Position numbers and translations under genes: made by a program. This document shows, one piece after another, positions 41,972-50,929 of a stretch of 64,000 nt of DNA; positions within the stretch are counted from its first letter, which is position 1, and the number at the start of each line of letters is the position of its first letter. The stretch covers positions 1,674,001-1,738,000 of the forward strand of contig NZ_LR824569.1 in the NCBI RefSeq assembly GCF_903969135.1, written 5' to 3'. The stretch is from Chryseobacterium sp. JV274 (GTDB lineage: Bacteria; Bacteroidota; Bacteroidia; Flavobacteriales; Weeksellaceae). The notes beneath the pieces were generated by a model. That model worked only from the letters and a program-made list of their open reading frames with translations, was not told the DNA's origin and searched no databases.

Positions 41972-42987
41972 TATTTTACGCTGTCGATACGCATGAATTC
42001 TTCCGCTTTTTCTACCATTTGTATACTTCCACAGAAGAACGGAATTCTCTGGTGAAGTTCTGTAGGTTCTATTTCAAGAATTCTTCTGAATCCGTCTGTT
42101 GCTTTTCCTCCTGCCTGTTCTGCAAGGAATGCCATTGGATTACACTCGTATAAAAGTCTTAATTTACCATTTGGAGCCTGTGAGTAGGAAGGATAGATAT
42201 AAATTCCTCCTTTCAGCATATTTCTATGAAAATCCGCGACCAAAGAACCGATATATCTTGAAGTATAAGGACGGTCTCCTTCTTCCATCTGACAGTATTT
42301 AAGATAATTTTTTACTCCCTGAGGAAATTTGATATAATTTCCTTCGTTGATAGAATAGATTTTACCTGTTTTCGGGAAAGTCATGTTAGGATGAGAAAGA
42401 TAATATGTTCCTAAAGAAGGATCCAGGGTAAATCCGTTTACTCCGTTTCCGGTAGTATAAACAATCATTGTAGAGGAACCGTAAATCACATATCCCGCAG
42501 CAATCTGATTGATTCCTTTCTGTAAAAAGTCTTCCAGCTGTACAGGAGTTCCAGGTTCAGTAACTCTTCTGTAGATAGAGAAAATAGTTCCTACGGAAAC
42601 ATTTACATCAATATTGGAAGATCCGTCTAAAGGATCGATAAGTACTACATATTTACTTAAATGTCCGTTTTCACCACATTTAATATCAATAAAATCATCA
42701 TTTTCCTCAGACGCAATACCACAAACAACCTCTCTTTGAGACAAAGCCGTAATAAAAATTTCATTAGCAATCACATCAAGTTTCTGCTGTTCCTCACCCT
42801 GAATATTTTGGTTACCGGCAGCTCCTGTAATATCTACAATTCCGGCTTTATTTACCTCTCTGTTTACCACTTTCGAAGCCAATCTTATTGCGCTCAGAAG
42901 ACGAGAAAATTCACCTGTAGAATATTGAAAATCGTCCTGTTTATCTATAAGAAATTCTCCTAAAGTCTGTAATGGTTGATTTGACAT
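41971..42987 (-). CDS. fbp: Fructose-1,6-bisphosphatase class 1
   Basis: 338 residues, the standard length. Metal site: Glu94/Glu95 in ASEENDDFI, then [21 protein letters not shown] with Asp118 and Asp121, and YEC (about 276) near the C-terminus with sugar-phosphate-binding residues. It converts fructose 1,6-bisphosphate to fructose 6-phosphate in gluconeogenesis. Co-transcribed with menC. Confidence 0.96.
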   Translation of the reverse strand: MSNQPLQTLGEFLIDKQDDFQYSTGEFSRLLSAIRLASKVVNREVNKAGIVDITGAAGNQNIQGEEQQKLDVIANEIFITALSQREVVCGIASEENDDFIDIKCGENGHLSKYVVLIDPLDGSSNIDVNVSVGTIFSIYRRVTEPGTPVQLEDFLQKGINQIAAGYVIYGSSTMIVYTTGNGVNGFTLDPSLGTYYLSHPNMTFPKTGKIYSINEGNYIKFPQGVKNYLKYCQMEEGDRPYTSRYIGSLVADFHRNMLKGGIYIYPSYSQAPNGKLRLLYECNPMAFLAEQAGGKATDGFRRILEIEPTELHQRIPFFCGSIQMVEKAEEFMRIDSVK

Positions 42988-43246
42988 ATTTTTCTTTTTA
43001 CGTTTTCCCCAAATTTCGGAAAATTTATCGCATTAAGAAAATTTAATTACAAAAGATCTTATCCACTGTATTTCAACAAAATACAAACAAAAAAAAGCAT
43101 AACACTGAACTGTTATTGAAAATTATATCTCCGGATTTGTTATCTCAGATGCACAAAAAATCCAAATTATTTCATTATTTGTTGATTTTAAGGAAATCTT
43201 AATTCTATCTCCCTTTCAGGCTATTTCATATCTCGTTGTAAATTTA

Positions 43247-43254
43247 TAATTTTG
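43247..43254 (+). promoter_or_regulatory. -7 element of the aspartate kinase gene
   Basis: TAATTTTG matches TAnnTTTG exactly and overlaps the TTG codon at 43252, ruling out that codon as a start. The leader to the ATG at 43312 is about 53 bases. Confidence 0.6.
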
Positions 43255-43311
43255 ACGTCCGTAAAAAACTCATGTAATTTTTTATCTAACAATTTTATTT
43301 TTAATAATTTA

Positions 43312-44550
43312 ATGAAAATTTTTAAGTTTGGTGGAGCATCTGTAAAAGATGCCGAAAGTGTGAAAAACGTGTCTATGGTTCTACAAAGCCAGGGATTTGC
43401 CAAATGCTTGCTGGTGATTTCAGCAATGGGCAAAACGACAAACGAGTTGGAAAAAGTTGTTGAACTTTATTTCAAAAAGGATAACTATCAAACTGAGATT
43501 GAAAAGATAAAACGAAAACACATTGAGATTGCGGAAGGCCTTTTTCCTGAAAATCATGCCGTTTTTGCAGAAATCAATCTCTTTTTTGATGATATTGATT
43601 CTTTTTTAAGAAGAAATAAATCTCCCAACTACAACTTTGTTTATGATCAGGTGGTAAGCTGCGGAGAAATGATTTCTACCAAAATCCTGAGCGAATACCT
43701 GAATGAAATCCAATTTACCAATCAATGGCTGGATGCCAGAGATTATGTAAAAACGGATAATTCATACAGAGAAGGTACGGTAGACTGGGTGAGAACTGAG
43801 GAATTTATTTCCAATCTGAATCCTGAGATCTGCTATGTTACCCAGGGATTCATTGGTTCTGACGAAAACAATTTTACGGTGACTTTAGGAAGAGAAGGTT
43901 CAGACTACTCTGCTGCTATTTTTGCTTATTGCTTAAATGCTGAAGCGATGACAATCTGGAAAGATGTACCGGGAGTAATGACCGGAGATCCAAGAAAGTT
44001 CGATGATGTTTCTCTTCTTTCCAATATCTCTTATGAAGAAGCGATTGAAATGGCTTATTACGGAGCAAGTGTTATTCACCCAAAAACATTACAGCCGTTA
44101 CAGCAAAAAAGTATCCCTTTTTATGTAAAGTCTTTCGTAGATCCTACCAAAGGAGGAACAAAAGTAGGTGCTTCTGAAAAAAACCAACAGGAAGAATCTT
44201 ATATTTTAAAAGAAAACCAGGATCTTCTGAAGATTTCTACAAGAGATTTTTCTTTTATTGCAGAAGACCATATGAGCTTAATTTTTGGATATTTATCTAA
44301 ATATAAGATCAAGGTTTCCCTGATGCAGAATTCTGCTATCTCCCTGGCATTGTGCCTTGAAGACAAATTTAATCATATAGATGAGCTCAACCAGGAGCTT
44401 CAAAAAATTTTTAAAACCGAAGCAATTAAAAATGTATCTTTATTCACAGTAAGAAATGCGAAGATGGATCACATTGATAAATTTTACCATGAAAAAAATG
44501 TATTATTGGAACAAATTTCCAAGAATACTCTTCAAATGGTAACACAATAA
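43312..44550 (+). CDS. lysC: Aspartate kinase
   Basis: 412 residues from the ATG at 43312; a 20-residue longer frame begins at a TTG inside the -7 element and lacks the family start. MKIFKFGGASVKDAESVKN is the ATP-binding N-terminus; TLGREGSDYSAAIFAY near 205-220 and TIWKDVPGVMTGDPRKF near 228-245 are kinase motifs. The C-terminal 120 residues form ACT-type regulatory domains (IFGYLSKYKIKVSLMQNSAISLAL). It makes aspartyl-phosphate for lysine, methionine and threonine synthesis. Monofunctional, no homoserine dehydrogenase domain. Confidence 0.92.
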   Translation: MKIFKFGGASVKDAESVKNVSMVLQSQGFAKCLLVISAMGKTTNELEKVVELYFKKDNYQTEIEKIKRKHIEIAEGLFPENHAVFAEINLFFDDIDSFLRRNKSPNYNFVYDQVVSCGEMISTKILSEYLNEIQFTNQWLDARDYVKTDNSYREGTVDWVRTEEFISNLNPEICYVTQGFIGSDENNFTVTLGREGSDYSAAIFAYCLNAEAMTIWKDVPGVMTGDPRKFDDVSLLSNISYEEAIEMAYYGASVIHPKTLQPLQQKSIPFYVKSFVDPTKGGTKVGASEKNQQEESYILKENQDLLKISTRDFSFIAEDHMSLIFGYLSKYKIKVSLMQNSAISLALCLEDKFNHIDELNQELQKIFKTEAIKNVSLFTVRNAKMDHIDKFYHEKNVLLEQISKNTLQMVTQ

Positions 44551-44572
44551 TATTAATTGCGACTAAACACAC

Positions 44573-46414
44573 ATGAGTTTAATTTCGAAAAACGATCTGA
44601 TCAAAGCTTCCGGCTTAAGTAAACTTGGGTTCCTCAAGAACCCGGTAGCATCTGCTGTGATGAGCATTGCTAAAATAAACGAAGTAAATAAATTATACGA
44701 CAAACTAAAAGATAAGGAAGGCAAAGACTTTTTCGACTCATTTGTAAGAGAAAGAAACTTAAGCTATGTAGCTTTTGAAGAAGATCTGGCAAAGATTCCG
44801 AAAACGGGACCGTTTATTCTGGTTTCCAACCACCCGCTGGGTGCTATTGACGGGATTCTGATGTGCAAGGTCTTATCAGAGGTTCGTCCGGATTTCAAGG
44901 TGATGGGAAATTTCCTTTTGGAAAAGATCAAACCTATGGAACCGTATGTAATCGCTGTAAACCCTTTTGAAAACAGAAAAGAAGCTTACAGCAGTTCTTC
45001 AGGAATGCGTGAAACACTCAAGCATTTACAAAACGGAGGCTGCGTAGGTATTTTTCCGGCAGGTGAAGTTTCTAACAAGAACAATCCTTACGGAGAAATT
45101 TTAGATAAGGAATGGGAAAAAACGGCACTTAAGCTTATCAGAATGGCTAAAGTGCCGGTAGTTCCTATGTATTTTCATGCCAAGAACAGCCGTCTTTTTT
45201 ATCAGGTGGCTAAGCTTCATCCGAATTTGCAGACTTTGATGCTTCCTTCAGAAATGATGAATGATAGAGAAAAACCTATCAGAATCAGAATCGGGCGTCC
45301 TATTACTGTAAAGGCGATGGACGATATGGAAACAATTGAGGAATTGGGAGAGTTTCTGAAACGTAAGGTTTATATGATGAAATCTTACTACGAAAAGAGA
45401 AAATCCCTTGCTCAAAGCATCAATCTTCAGAACTTATCGGTGAAGTTTCCTTTATTGAAGGAAGAAAACATTGTTCAGAATATTATTGATGAAACGCCTC
45501 TGGAAGACATCATTAAAGATGTTGATAAATTGAGAGGAACAGACAAAATGCTGTTCAGTAACGGGAATTACGAAATTTACTTTACCACTTACGAGGAAAT
45601 ACCTTCTATTATGAGGGAAATCGGACGTCAGAGAGAGCTTACTTTCCGTGCAGTAGGTGAAGGCAGTAATCTTCCGTTTGACCTTGATGAATATGATAAG
45701 CATTACCATCACCTGTTCCTTTGGGACAACGGGGAGAAAAAACTGGCTGGTGCTTACAGAATGGCACTGGGTAGAGAGGTTATGAAGAAATATGGTATCA
45801 AAGGCTTCTATACAAGCTCTTTATTTGAGTTTGAGCAGGATATTCACCCTTTCTTTAAAAAGGTGATCGAAATGGGCCGTGCCTATATCTGCCAGGAATA
45901 TCAGCAGAAACCACTACCTCTTTTTCTTTTATGGAGAGGGATTGTGCATGTGTGCCTGAGAAATCCTGACCATAAATTCCTTATGGGTGGTGTGAGTATT
46001 TCCAACAAGTTCTCGGAGTTCTCAAAATCATTGATGATCGAATTTATGCGTTCCAATTATTTTGATTCCGCAGTAGCTCAGTATATCACTCCAAGGAATG
46101 AATATAAGGTAAAGCTTCGTGACAGGGATAAAAACATTTTCTTTGAGGAAATGGAATCTGATCTTAATAAGCTGGACAAAATCATTGACGATCTTGAGCC
46201 TGAATTGAGACTCCCTGTTCTGATCAAGAAATACATCAAACAAAACGCAAAAGTAATCGCTTTCAATGTAGATCCTAACTTCAATGATGCGATAGACGGA
46301 TTGATGTATATCCGAATCAGTGATCTTCCGGAAAACACGATCAAACCGGTATTGGAAGAGATGAGTGAGCAGATCAGAAAGGAGCAGGAAAATAATCCGG
46401 CTGATAATCAGTAA
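44573..46414 (+). CDS. olsF: OlsF-type bifunctional ornithine lipid synthase
   Basis: 613 residues, a fusion. Residues about 50-275 are a PlsC-like O-acyltransferase (ILVSNHPLGAIDG near 82-94, FPAGEVSNKN near 158-167, VPMYFHAKNSRLF); residues about 320-520 are a GNAT-like hemolysin/N-acyltransferase domain (REIGRQRELTFRAVGEG near 337-353, AGAYRMALGREV). In Flavobacterium johnsoniae and Serratia this order defines OlsF, which makes ornithine lipids: the C-terminal part adds the first acyl chain by amide bond, the N-terminal part the second by ester bond. It is peripheral to the inner membrane. Pairing with aspartate kinase (22 bases away) is probably only transcriptional. Confidence 0.88.
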   Translation: MSLISKNDLIKASGLSKLGFLKNPVASAVMSIAKINEVNKLYDKLKDKEGKDFFDSFVRERNLSYVAFEEDLAKIPKTGPFILVSNHPLGAIDGILMCKVLSEVRPDFKVMGNFLLEKIKPMEPYVIAVNPFENRKEAYSSSSGMRETLKHLQNGGCVGIFPAGEVSNKNNPYGEILDKEWEKTALKLIRMAKVPVVPMYFHAKNSRLFYQVAKLHPNLQTLMLPSEMMNDREKPIRIRIGRPITVKAMDDMETIEELGEFLKRKVYMMKSYYEKRKSLAQSINLQNLSVKFPLLKEENIVQNIIDETPLEDIIKDVDKLRGTDKMLFSNGNYEIYFTTYEEIPSIMREIGRQRELTFRAVGEGSNLPFDLDEYDKHYHHLFLWDNGEKKLAGAYRMALGREVMKKYGIKGFYTSSLFEFEQDIHPFFKKVIEMGRAYICQEYQQKPLPLFLLWRGIVHVCLRNPDHKFLMGGVSISNKFSEFSKSLMIEFMRSNYFDSAVAQYITPRNEYKVKLRDRDKNIFFEEMESDLNKLDKIIDDLEPELRLPVLIKKYIKQNAKVIAFNVDPNFNDAIDGLMYIRISDLPENTIKPVLEEMSEQIRKEQENNPADNQ

Positions 46415-46450
46415 GTTTTTAACTTTATTCAAAAAAAGTACGATGAATAC

Positions 46451-46481
46451 TTGCTTTGTATACTAAAACTTACTACTTTTG
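46451..46481 (+). promoter_or_regulatory. Promoter of tRNA-Phe copy 1
   Basis: TTG at 46451-46453, 20 bases, TACTTTTG at 46474-46481: ideal Bacteroidota spacing. Confidence 0.8.
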
Positions 46482-46522
46482 CATCACTTTAAAACAACGA
46501 AGTAATAAACAAAAACATAAAT

Positions 46523-46595
46523 GGTTTCTTAGCTCAGTTGGTAGAGCAATGGATTGAAAATCCATGTGTCCCTGGTTCGATTCCTGGAGAAACCA
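46523..46595 (+). tRNA. tRNA-Phe (GAA), copy 1
   Basis: 73 bases. Acceptor GGTTTCT pairs with AGAAACC; D-arm AGCTCAGTTGGTAGAGC; anticodon stem-loop ATGGATTGAAAATCCAT with anticodon GAA in the loop TTGAAAA; T-arm CCTGGTTCGATTCCTGG. Discriminator A; CCA is not encoded (CTT follows), as usual in Bacteroidota. Confidence 0.97.
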
Positions 46596-46598
46596 CTT

Positions 46599-46630
46599 AA
46601 AACCTCTAATTCAGTTTAGAGGTTTTTTTG
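46599..46630 (+). terminator. Terminator of tRNA-Phe copy 1
   Basis: AAACCTCTAA pairs with TTTAGAGGTTT around a five-base loop, followed by TTTTTTTG. Confidence 0.9.
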
Positions 46631-46816
46631 TTTTTATATACCTCCCTTTCCTTCCAGTAGTTTCTTCCGGAATATTGAAAAACGAATACTTAATCTTAAT
46701 GCACTTCTAGATAAAATCTGTTGAAAAAATAAAATTAATCAAAAAGATGGGAATTAATTTTTTATTTGATCGGTAAAACTTAATTTAGTATTGTAAACCA
46801 AATTACAAATACTATT

Positions 46817-48163
46817 ATGAGAATAAAATTATTTGCAGATACTTTTCTGGGTGTCGCTCTGCTTGTTTTTCAATCCTGTGCAGAAACACCGATGATAACA
46901 GAGGACACTGCTGCTGCACAAAAAAATATCTCAACTTTAAAGAACGCATCGTCCTTCAATGTACCCGTTGCCGGGAATTCTTTTTTTACGGTAAAACCTT
47001 CGGGAGCCAGCGAGGTGATCACTTCTACTAATTTAGGTAACTGGACCAACTCCAATACTGTTATCAGCACTTATTTCAGAGTAAGCAATACAGGAACATT
47101 AAACATCGGTTTAAAAGCGTCAGTCCCTTCAGGTACAAGTGTTGTAAAAGTAACGGTTGGCAGCACATCCAAAAATATTACTTTAACGGGATCGGCTTAT
47201 ACAGATTATACTGTTGGAGATTTTAACGTTTCTACTCCCGGCTATGTAAAAGTCGATCTTCAGGGTGTTTCTAAAATCGGTGGATACTTTGCAGATGTTA
47301 CGGATGTTATCTTCAGCGGCGCAGCCTCTACAGGAACCAATATTTACAGCAATGACCCTTCCTATTATTATTGGGCGCGCAGAGGACCTTCATGTCATCT
47401 GAATTATGCAGTTCCCACCACAGACAATGTGAGCTATTATTATAACGAAGTAACTGTTCCTGCCGGAGAAGATAAGATTGGTTCTTATTTTATGGCTAAT
47501 GGCTTTAGTGCAGGCTATTTTGGAATGCAGGTGAATTCTGCCACAGAAAGAAGAATTTTATTCTCTGTATGGAGCCCATTTGATACTGATGATCCTAATA
47601 ATATTCCTCCTGATCATAAAATCCTCCTCAACAGAGCAGGCACCGGAGTAACAGTTGGAGAATTCGGGAATGAGGGCTCTGGCGGACAAAGTTATTATAA
47701 GTATAACTGGAGTGCAGGACAAACTTATAAATTCTTATTAAAAGGCGAACCGGACGGAACCGGAAAAACAGATTTTACAGCCTGGTTCTTATCACCTGAT
47801 ACGACAACATGGAAACTGATCGCCAGCTGGAAGCGACCTCAAACCAGTACTTATCTTAAAAGCTTCTATAGTTTCGTTGAAAATTTCAATCCCGAAAATG
47901 GATATCAGGGCAGAAAAGCAGAATTCAAAAATCAATGGGTAAGAACTTCAAACGGCAGTTGGATCGCTGTTTCCGGAGCAAAGTTTAGTGTGGATAATAC
48001 CTACAATGCACAGCAAAGAATAGATGCAATGGGAGGAACAAGCGGTAATGCTTTCTTTTTACAAAATGGAGAATTCTTTAACACAACGGTTGCGCCTGGC
48101 TCACAGTTTTCTGTTACCGCACCTACACAAGCTCCTAATATCAATTTTTCAACCCTTCCTTAA
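46817..48163 (+). CDS. DUF5077/DUF3472-like lipoprotein
   Basis: 448 residues. A lipoprotein signal with the lipobox VFQSC and Cys22 predicts an outer-membrane or surface lipoprotein. Residues about 45-175 (FNVPVAGNSFFTV ... STKVDLQGVSKIGGYFADVTDVIF) match a DUF5077-type beta domain; residues about 185-420 (YYYWARRGPSCHLNYAVPTT ... NQWVRTSNGSWIAV) a DUF3472-type domain. Both occur in carbohydrate-related exported proteins; no catalytic site is known. It is the first gene inside the tRNA-Phe-flanked segment and is not part of the T6SS module's strand. Confidence 0.82.
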   Translation: MRIKLFADTFLGVALLVFQSCAETPMITEDTAAAQKNISTLKNASSFNVPVAGNSFFTVKPSGASEVITSTNLGNWTNSNTVISTYFRVSNTGTLNIGLKASVPSGTSVVKVTVGSTSKNITLTGSAYTDYTVGDFNVSTPGYVKVDLQGVSKIGGYFADVTDVIFSGAASTGTNIYSNDPSYYYWARRGPSCHLNYAVPTTDNVSYYYNEVTVPAGEDKIGSYFMANGFSAGYFGMQVNSATERRILFSVWSPFDTDDPNNIPPDHKILLNRAGTGVTVGEFGNEGSGGQSYYKYNWSAGQTYKFLLKGEPDGTGKTDFTAWFLSPDTTTWKLIASWKRPQTSTYLKSFYSFVENFNPENGYQGRKAEFKNQWVRTSNGSWIAVSGAKFSVDNTYNAQQRIDAMGGTSGNAFFLQNGEFFNTTVAPGSQFSVTAPTQAPNINFSTLP

Positions 48164-48180
48164 AATTATAACTTAAAAAT

Positions 48181-48213
48181 AAAAGCCAGTTACTTTATGA
48201 GTAACTGGCTTTT
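48181..48213. terminator. Terminator of the DUF3472 lipoprotein gene
   Basis: AAAAGCCAGTTAC and GTAACTGGCTTTT form a perfect 13-bp stem; the flanks suit both directions. Confidence 0.92.
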
Positions 48214-48293
48214 ATTATATTTTTCCAACTTCGTTCCGTGGATGAGATGCTTTTATATAAAAAGTATAACATTTTTGACTGTGTTTTCAATAT

Positions 48294-49559
48294 TTATTTC
48301 TGAGGATGTTGTTTTCGCCATTCTGTTATCTTCATGGGTTGATTGTCTGGGCCGCATGTTCCGTTGTATTCACACTCTTCAACAAAATATTCATCATAAT
48401 CTGCATTGTCCCACCATTCTTTAAATTTTGGAAGATTGAAATAATTATTTTTCTGTAAAAGATTTATTTCCTCCTGATCTAAAAAGAATCGCAGCCTTCC
48501 CATCATTTTAGAATTATCCCCATATCCTGAAACAAATCTTTTGTCATACTTATATTGTTCCGCAAAATAAACAATATTCGCTAGTATTTTCACCTTATCT
48601 TCCTTTGAAACACCAGTTTCTTTGTTATTAAAATCAGCAAGATACTCAAGATAATCTTTTATGTGATCCAAGATAAATCTGTTTTCTGACGGATCAGTAG
48701 GAAGGTATAGTTTTTGAAGAACTTTAAAAGTATTGGCATGGAGCTTTAAACTTCCGTCACATTGTTTAATCCAAAACAATTTTCCATAATCTTGTGGATT
48801 ATTTTTATTAAACTTTGTTCTTTCAATAACCCACTTTAAGAGGTCAGTATCTCCTGCATATCCAAATGTTTTTACTAAGCTTGCCATAAAATTTTGATCA
48901 TTCAAAATAAGCCATTTGTATTGGACTTTGTTATTATTGAATAGATACTGATTACGGGCAATTAAAGTTTTTATGCTCTTTTTTCTCTGTTCTTTTAAGT
49001 CTGTAATATCTTTCCAATAATATATTTTCACACCTGCTACATGATTCTTATTCTCAGCTTCTCTTTCATATTGGAATAATTTAGAATCTTTAGTGTAATC
49101 CAGTATTTCAGGGATGCTGTATAAATTTGATATAAAAAGTTCATTTTTAAAAACATAAGTACTGTATGGATTAACATCAATACTATTCAAATTTTTAAAA
49201 AGCTTAAAATCTTTTGAGCATTTATCTTCAAAATTGATATGCAAATACTTTGATTCTGATCTTGGATCAATTATCCTATTGAATACTTTATTAATTATAC
49301 TAGAAAAGGCTTCTTTATTGGGCTTCTTGTATCCATTATCTTCTAATTCTTTTGATATAATTGATTCAGTAGCCTCTAAATCTTTTAATGTAAATTGATA
49401 AGCTGGATAATCCGTCTCACTTTTTTCGCCACTTGCACCAGCCTTCAATTGTGCCTTAAGAATGGATAAAAAGGAACTTTCGGAATTTTCAGCCATATTT
49501 TGTGAGTGAAAATCATTTACCTGCAATACTACCAGAAAAAATAAAATTCTTTTTATCAT
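48294..49559 (-). CDS. Exported protein, probable immunity protein (paralogue A)
   Basis: 421 residues from the ATG at 49559, chosen because it gives a signal peptide (MIKRILFFLVVLQVNDFHSQ); a longer frame begins at 49583. The mature protein is helical. It is paralogous to the next upstream gene: both carry WKD(I/V)(T/A)(D/N)LKEQRK, (I/L)IARN(Q/M)YLFN(N/D)NK, (L/V)(V/L)K(T/N)FGY and a C-terminal LQKNNYFNLPKFKE-like motif. Lying directly downstream of the 1410-residue cell-wall-degrading effector, and exported, it is best explained as a periplasmic immunity protein. The family is otherwise unknown to me. Confidence 0.6.
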   Translation of the reverse strand: MIKRILFFLVVLQVNDFHSQNMAENSESSFLSILKAQLKAGASGEKSETDYPAYQFTLKDLEATESIISKELEDNGYKKPNKEAFSSIINKVFNRIIDPRSESKYLHINFEDKCSKDFKLFKNLNSIDVNPYSTYVFKNELFISNLYSIPEILDYTKDSKLFQYEREAENKNHVAGVKIYYWKDITDLKEQRKKSIKTLIARNQYLFNNNKVQYKWLILNDQNFMASLVKTFGYAGDTDLLKWVIERTKFNKNNPQDYGKLFWIKQCDGSLKLHANTFKVLQKLYLPTDPSENRFILDHIKDYLEYLADFNNKETGVSKEDKVKILANIVYFAEQYKYDKRFVSGYGDNSKMMGRLRFFLDQEEINLLQKNNYFNLPKFKEWWDNADYDEYFVEECEYNGTCGPDNQPMKITEWRKQHPQK

Positions 49560-49669
49560 TATTGTGTTTTTAAATAAAAGCACAGTTTATCAAACTGTGC
49601 TCTCAATATTTATTTTTAGGATATTTGTTATATTCAAGGGCTGGTTGTCAATAACAAATTTAATTGAAC

Positions 49670-50914
49670 TTAGTCTGGAGCACCTACACTATCAAATCCC
49701 TCTGCGTAACTTATCACTTCTTTTAAATTTGGCAGGTTATAGTAATTATTTTTCTGCATTTCTTCTTTTAGCTGAGTCCACTTAATTTTACTTCTGGAGT
49801 CATCTTCAAAATAAGCGCCTAAAATATTCCATCTAGGATCCCAACCATCCTGATGCCTATGATTTTTTTTGAACAAAAAATCATACGTGTTAGCCAGATA
49901 AGCTATCATTTTAATTTTTTCTTTTTCCGAATAATTATTATACTCTTCAGTTTCTAATAACTTAGAAGAAAACTCCATTAAACCAAACAGATCGTGAGGA
50001 TTTGAACTTTTTTGATAAACAGCAGCTATATTCTGTAATATTCCATTTCTCACCTCTAATTCTTTATCACAATTTTTAGCAAAAACAAGCTCCCCAATTT
50101 TATACATATCCTTCGATTGAATATATTCATTGATAAGCATTTCATTAAACTTAGGCTCACTGTCATAACCAAAATTTTTAACCAGTAACTTTATAAAGTT
50201 TTTATCATGAGTTACCAACCAAATAATATATGTTTTGTTATCATTGAACAAGTACATATTTCTGGCAATGATTCTTTGAATATTTACTTTTCTTTGTTCT
50301 TTTAAATTTGCAACATCTTTCCAATGTGGAATTTCAACGTCTACTTGTGAACTTGATTTCCTAATAATTTTGCTAGACTCAATATTATTCAATGTGGGAT
50401 ATTCTTTTTGATAATCAAGAATTTCGGGGAGATAATAAAAGTCAGTGAAAAGTTTTCTTTGTTTATCAATATACCCACCTTCATAATCTACGCTATTATT
50501 ACTATAGGTAACAAAGTTTCTATCACATCTATCAAAATAATTTACATATAAAAACGGATTACCTGAATTAGGGTCTACTATTCTTCCAAAAATATTTTTA
50601 ATTTTATTACTAAATTCGTTATCAGATAATTCTTTAAAACCATTAGATAATAATATTTTTTTTGCAGTTTCAGCAGATGCTTCAAGCTCTTCTATCCCAA
50701 ACTGAATTTTAGCTAATTCAGCTCCCGCCTCATCAATTGATTTACCTGCACCTTCCTGCAACTGTTTCTTTAGAACCTTTTGTATTATAGTATCATCATT
50801 CATACTTATTGGTTTTTGACGATTGCCTAAACTTTGCTTTTTTTCTTGGCAGCCAAAACTGCTCATTATTAATAAGGAATATATTGTTAATCTAATTTTA
50901 CTTTTTATATTCAT
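49670..50914 (-). CDS. Lipoprotein, probable immunity protein (paralogue B)
   Basis: 414 residues. The lipobox MSSFGC with Cys22 predicts a lipoprotein. It shares the body motifs of paralogue A (see evidence there), including WKDVANLKEQRKVNIQRIIARNMY and NNYYNLPNLKEV. It starts 15 bases after the effector stop, so it is the first gene downstream and the best candidate for its cognate immunity protein. The duplicated pair probably reflects either immunity to two catalytic domains or tandem duplication. Confidence 0.65.
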   Translation of the reverse strand: MNIKSKIRLTIYSLLIMSSFGCQEKKQSLGNRQKPISMNDDTIIQKVLKKQLQEGAGKSIDEAGAELAKIQFGIEELEASAETAKKILLSNGFKELSDNEFSNKIKNIFGRIVDPNSGNPFLYVNYFDRCDRNFVTYSNNSVDYEGGYIDKQRKLFTDFYYLPEILDYQKEYPTLNNIESSKIIRKSSSQVDVEIPHWKDVANLKEQRKVNIQRIIARNMYLFNDNKTYIIWLVTHDKNFIKLLVKNFGYDSEPKFNEMLINEYIQSKDMYKIGELVFAKNCDKELEVRNGILQNIAAVYQKSSNPHDLFGLMEFSSKLLETEEYNNYSEKEKIKMIAYLANTYDFLFKKNHRHQDGWDPRWNILGAYFEDDSRSKIKWTQLKEEMQKNNYYNLPNLKEVISYAEGFDSVGAPD

Positions 50915-50929
50915 AGAAATTATATTTTA

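Larger units (their letters stand above)
46474..46630 (+). repeat. Long direct repeat, copy 1 (tRNA-Phe unit)
   Basis: 157 bp running from the -7 element through the tRNA to the terminator, repeated at 61277-61433 with only two differences (one base in the leader, one in the terminator loop). Sequence outside these limits is unrelated, as the -33 regions diverge. Confidence 0.92.

Noticed and set aside
43252-43311. Longer N-terminus of aspartate kinase from a TTG
   Set aside because: The TTG is part of the -7 element TAATTTTG and the family N-terminus begins at the ATG at 43312.
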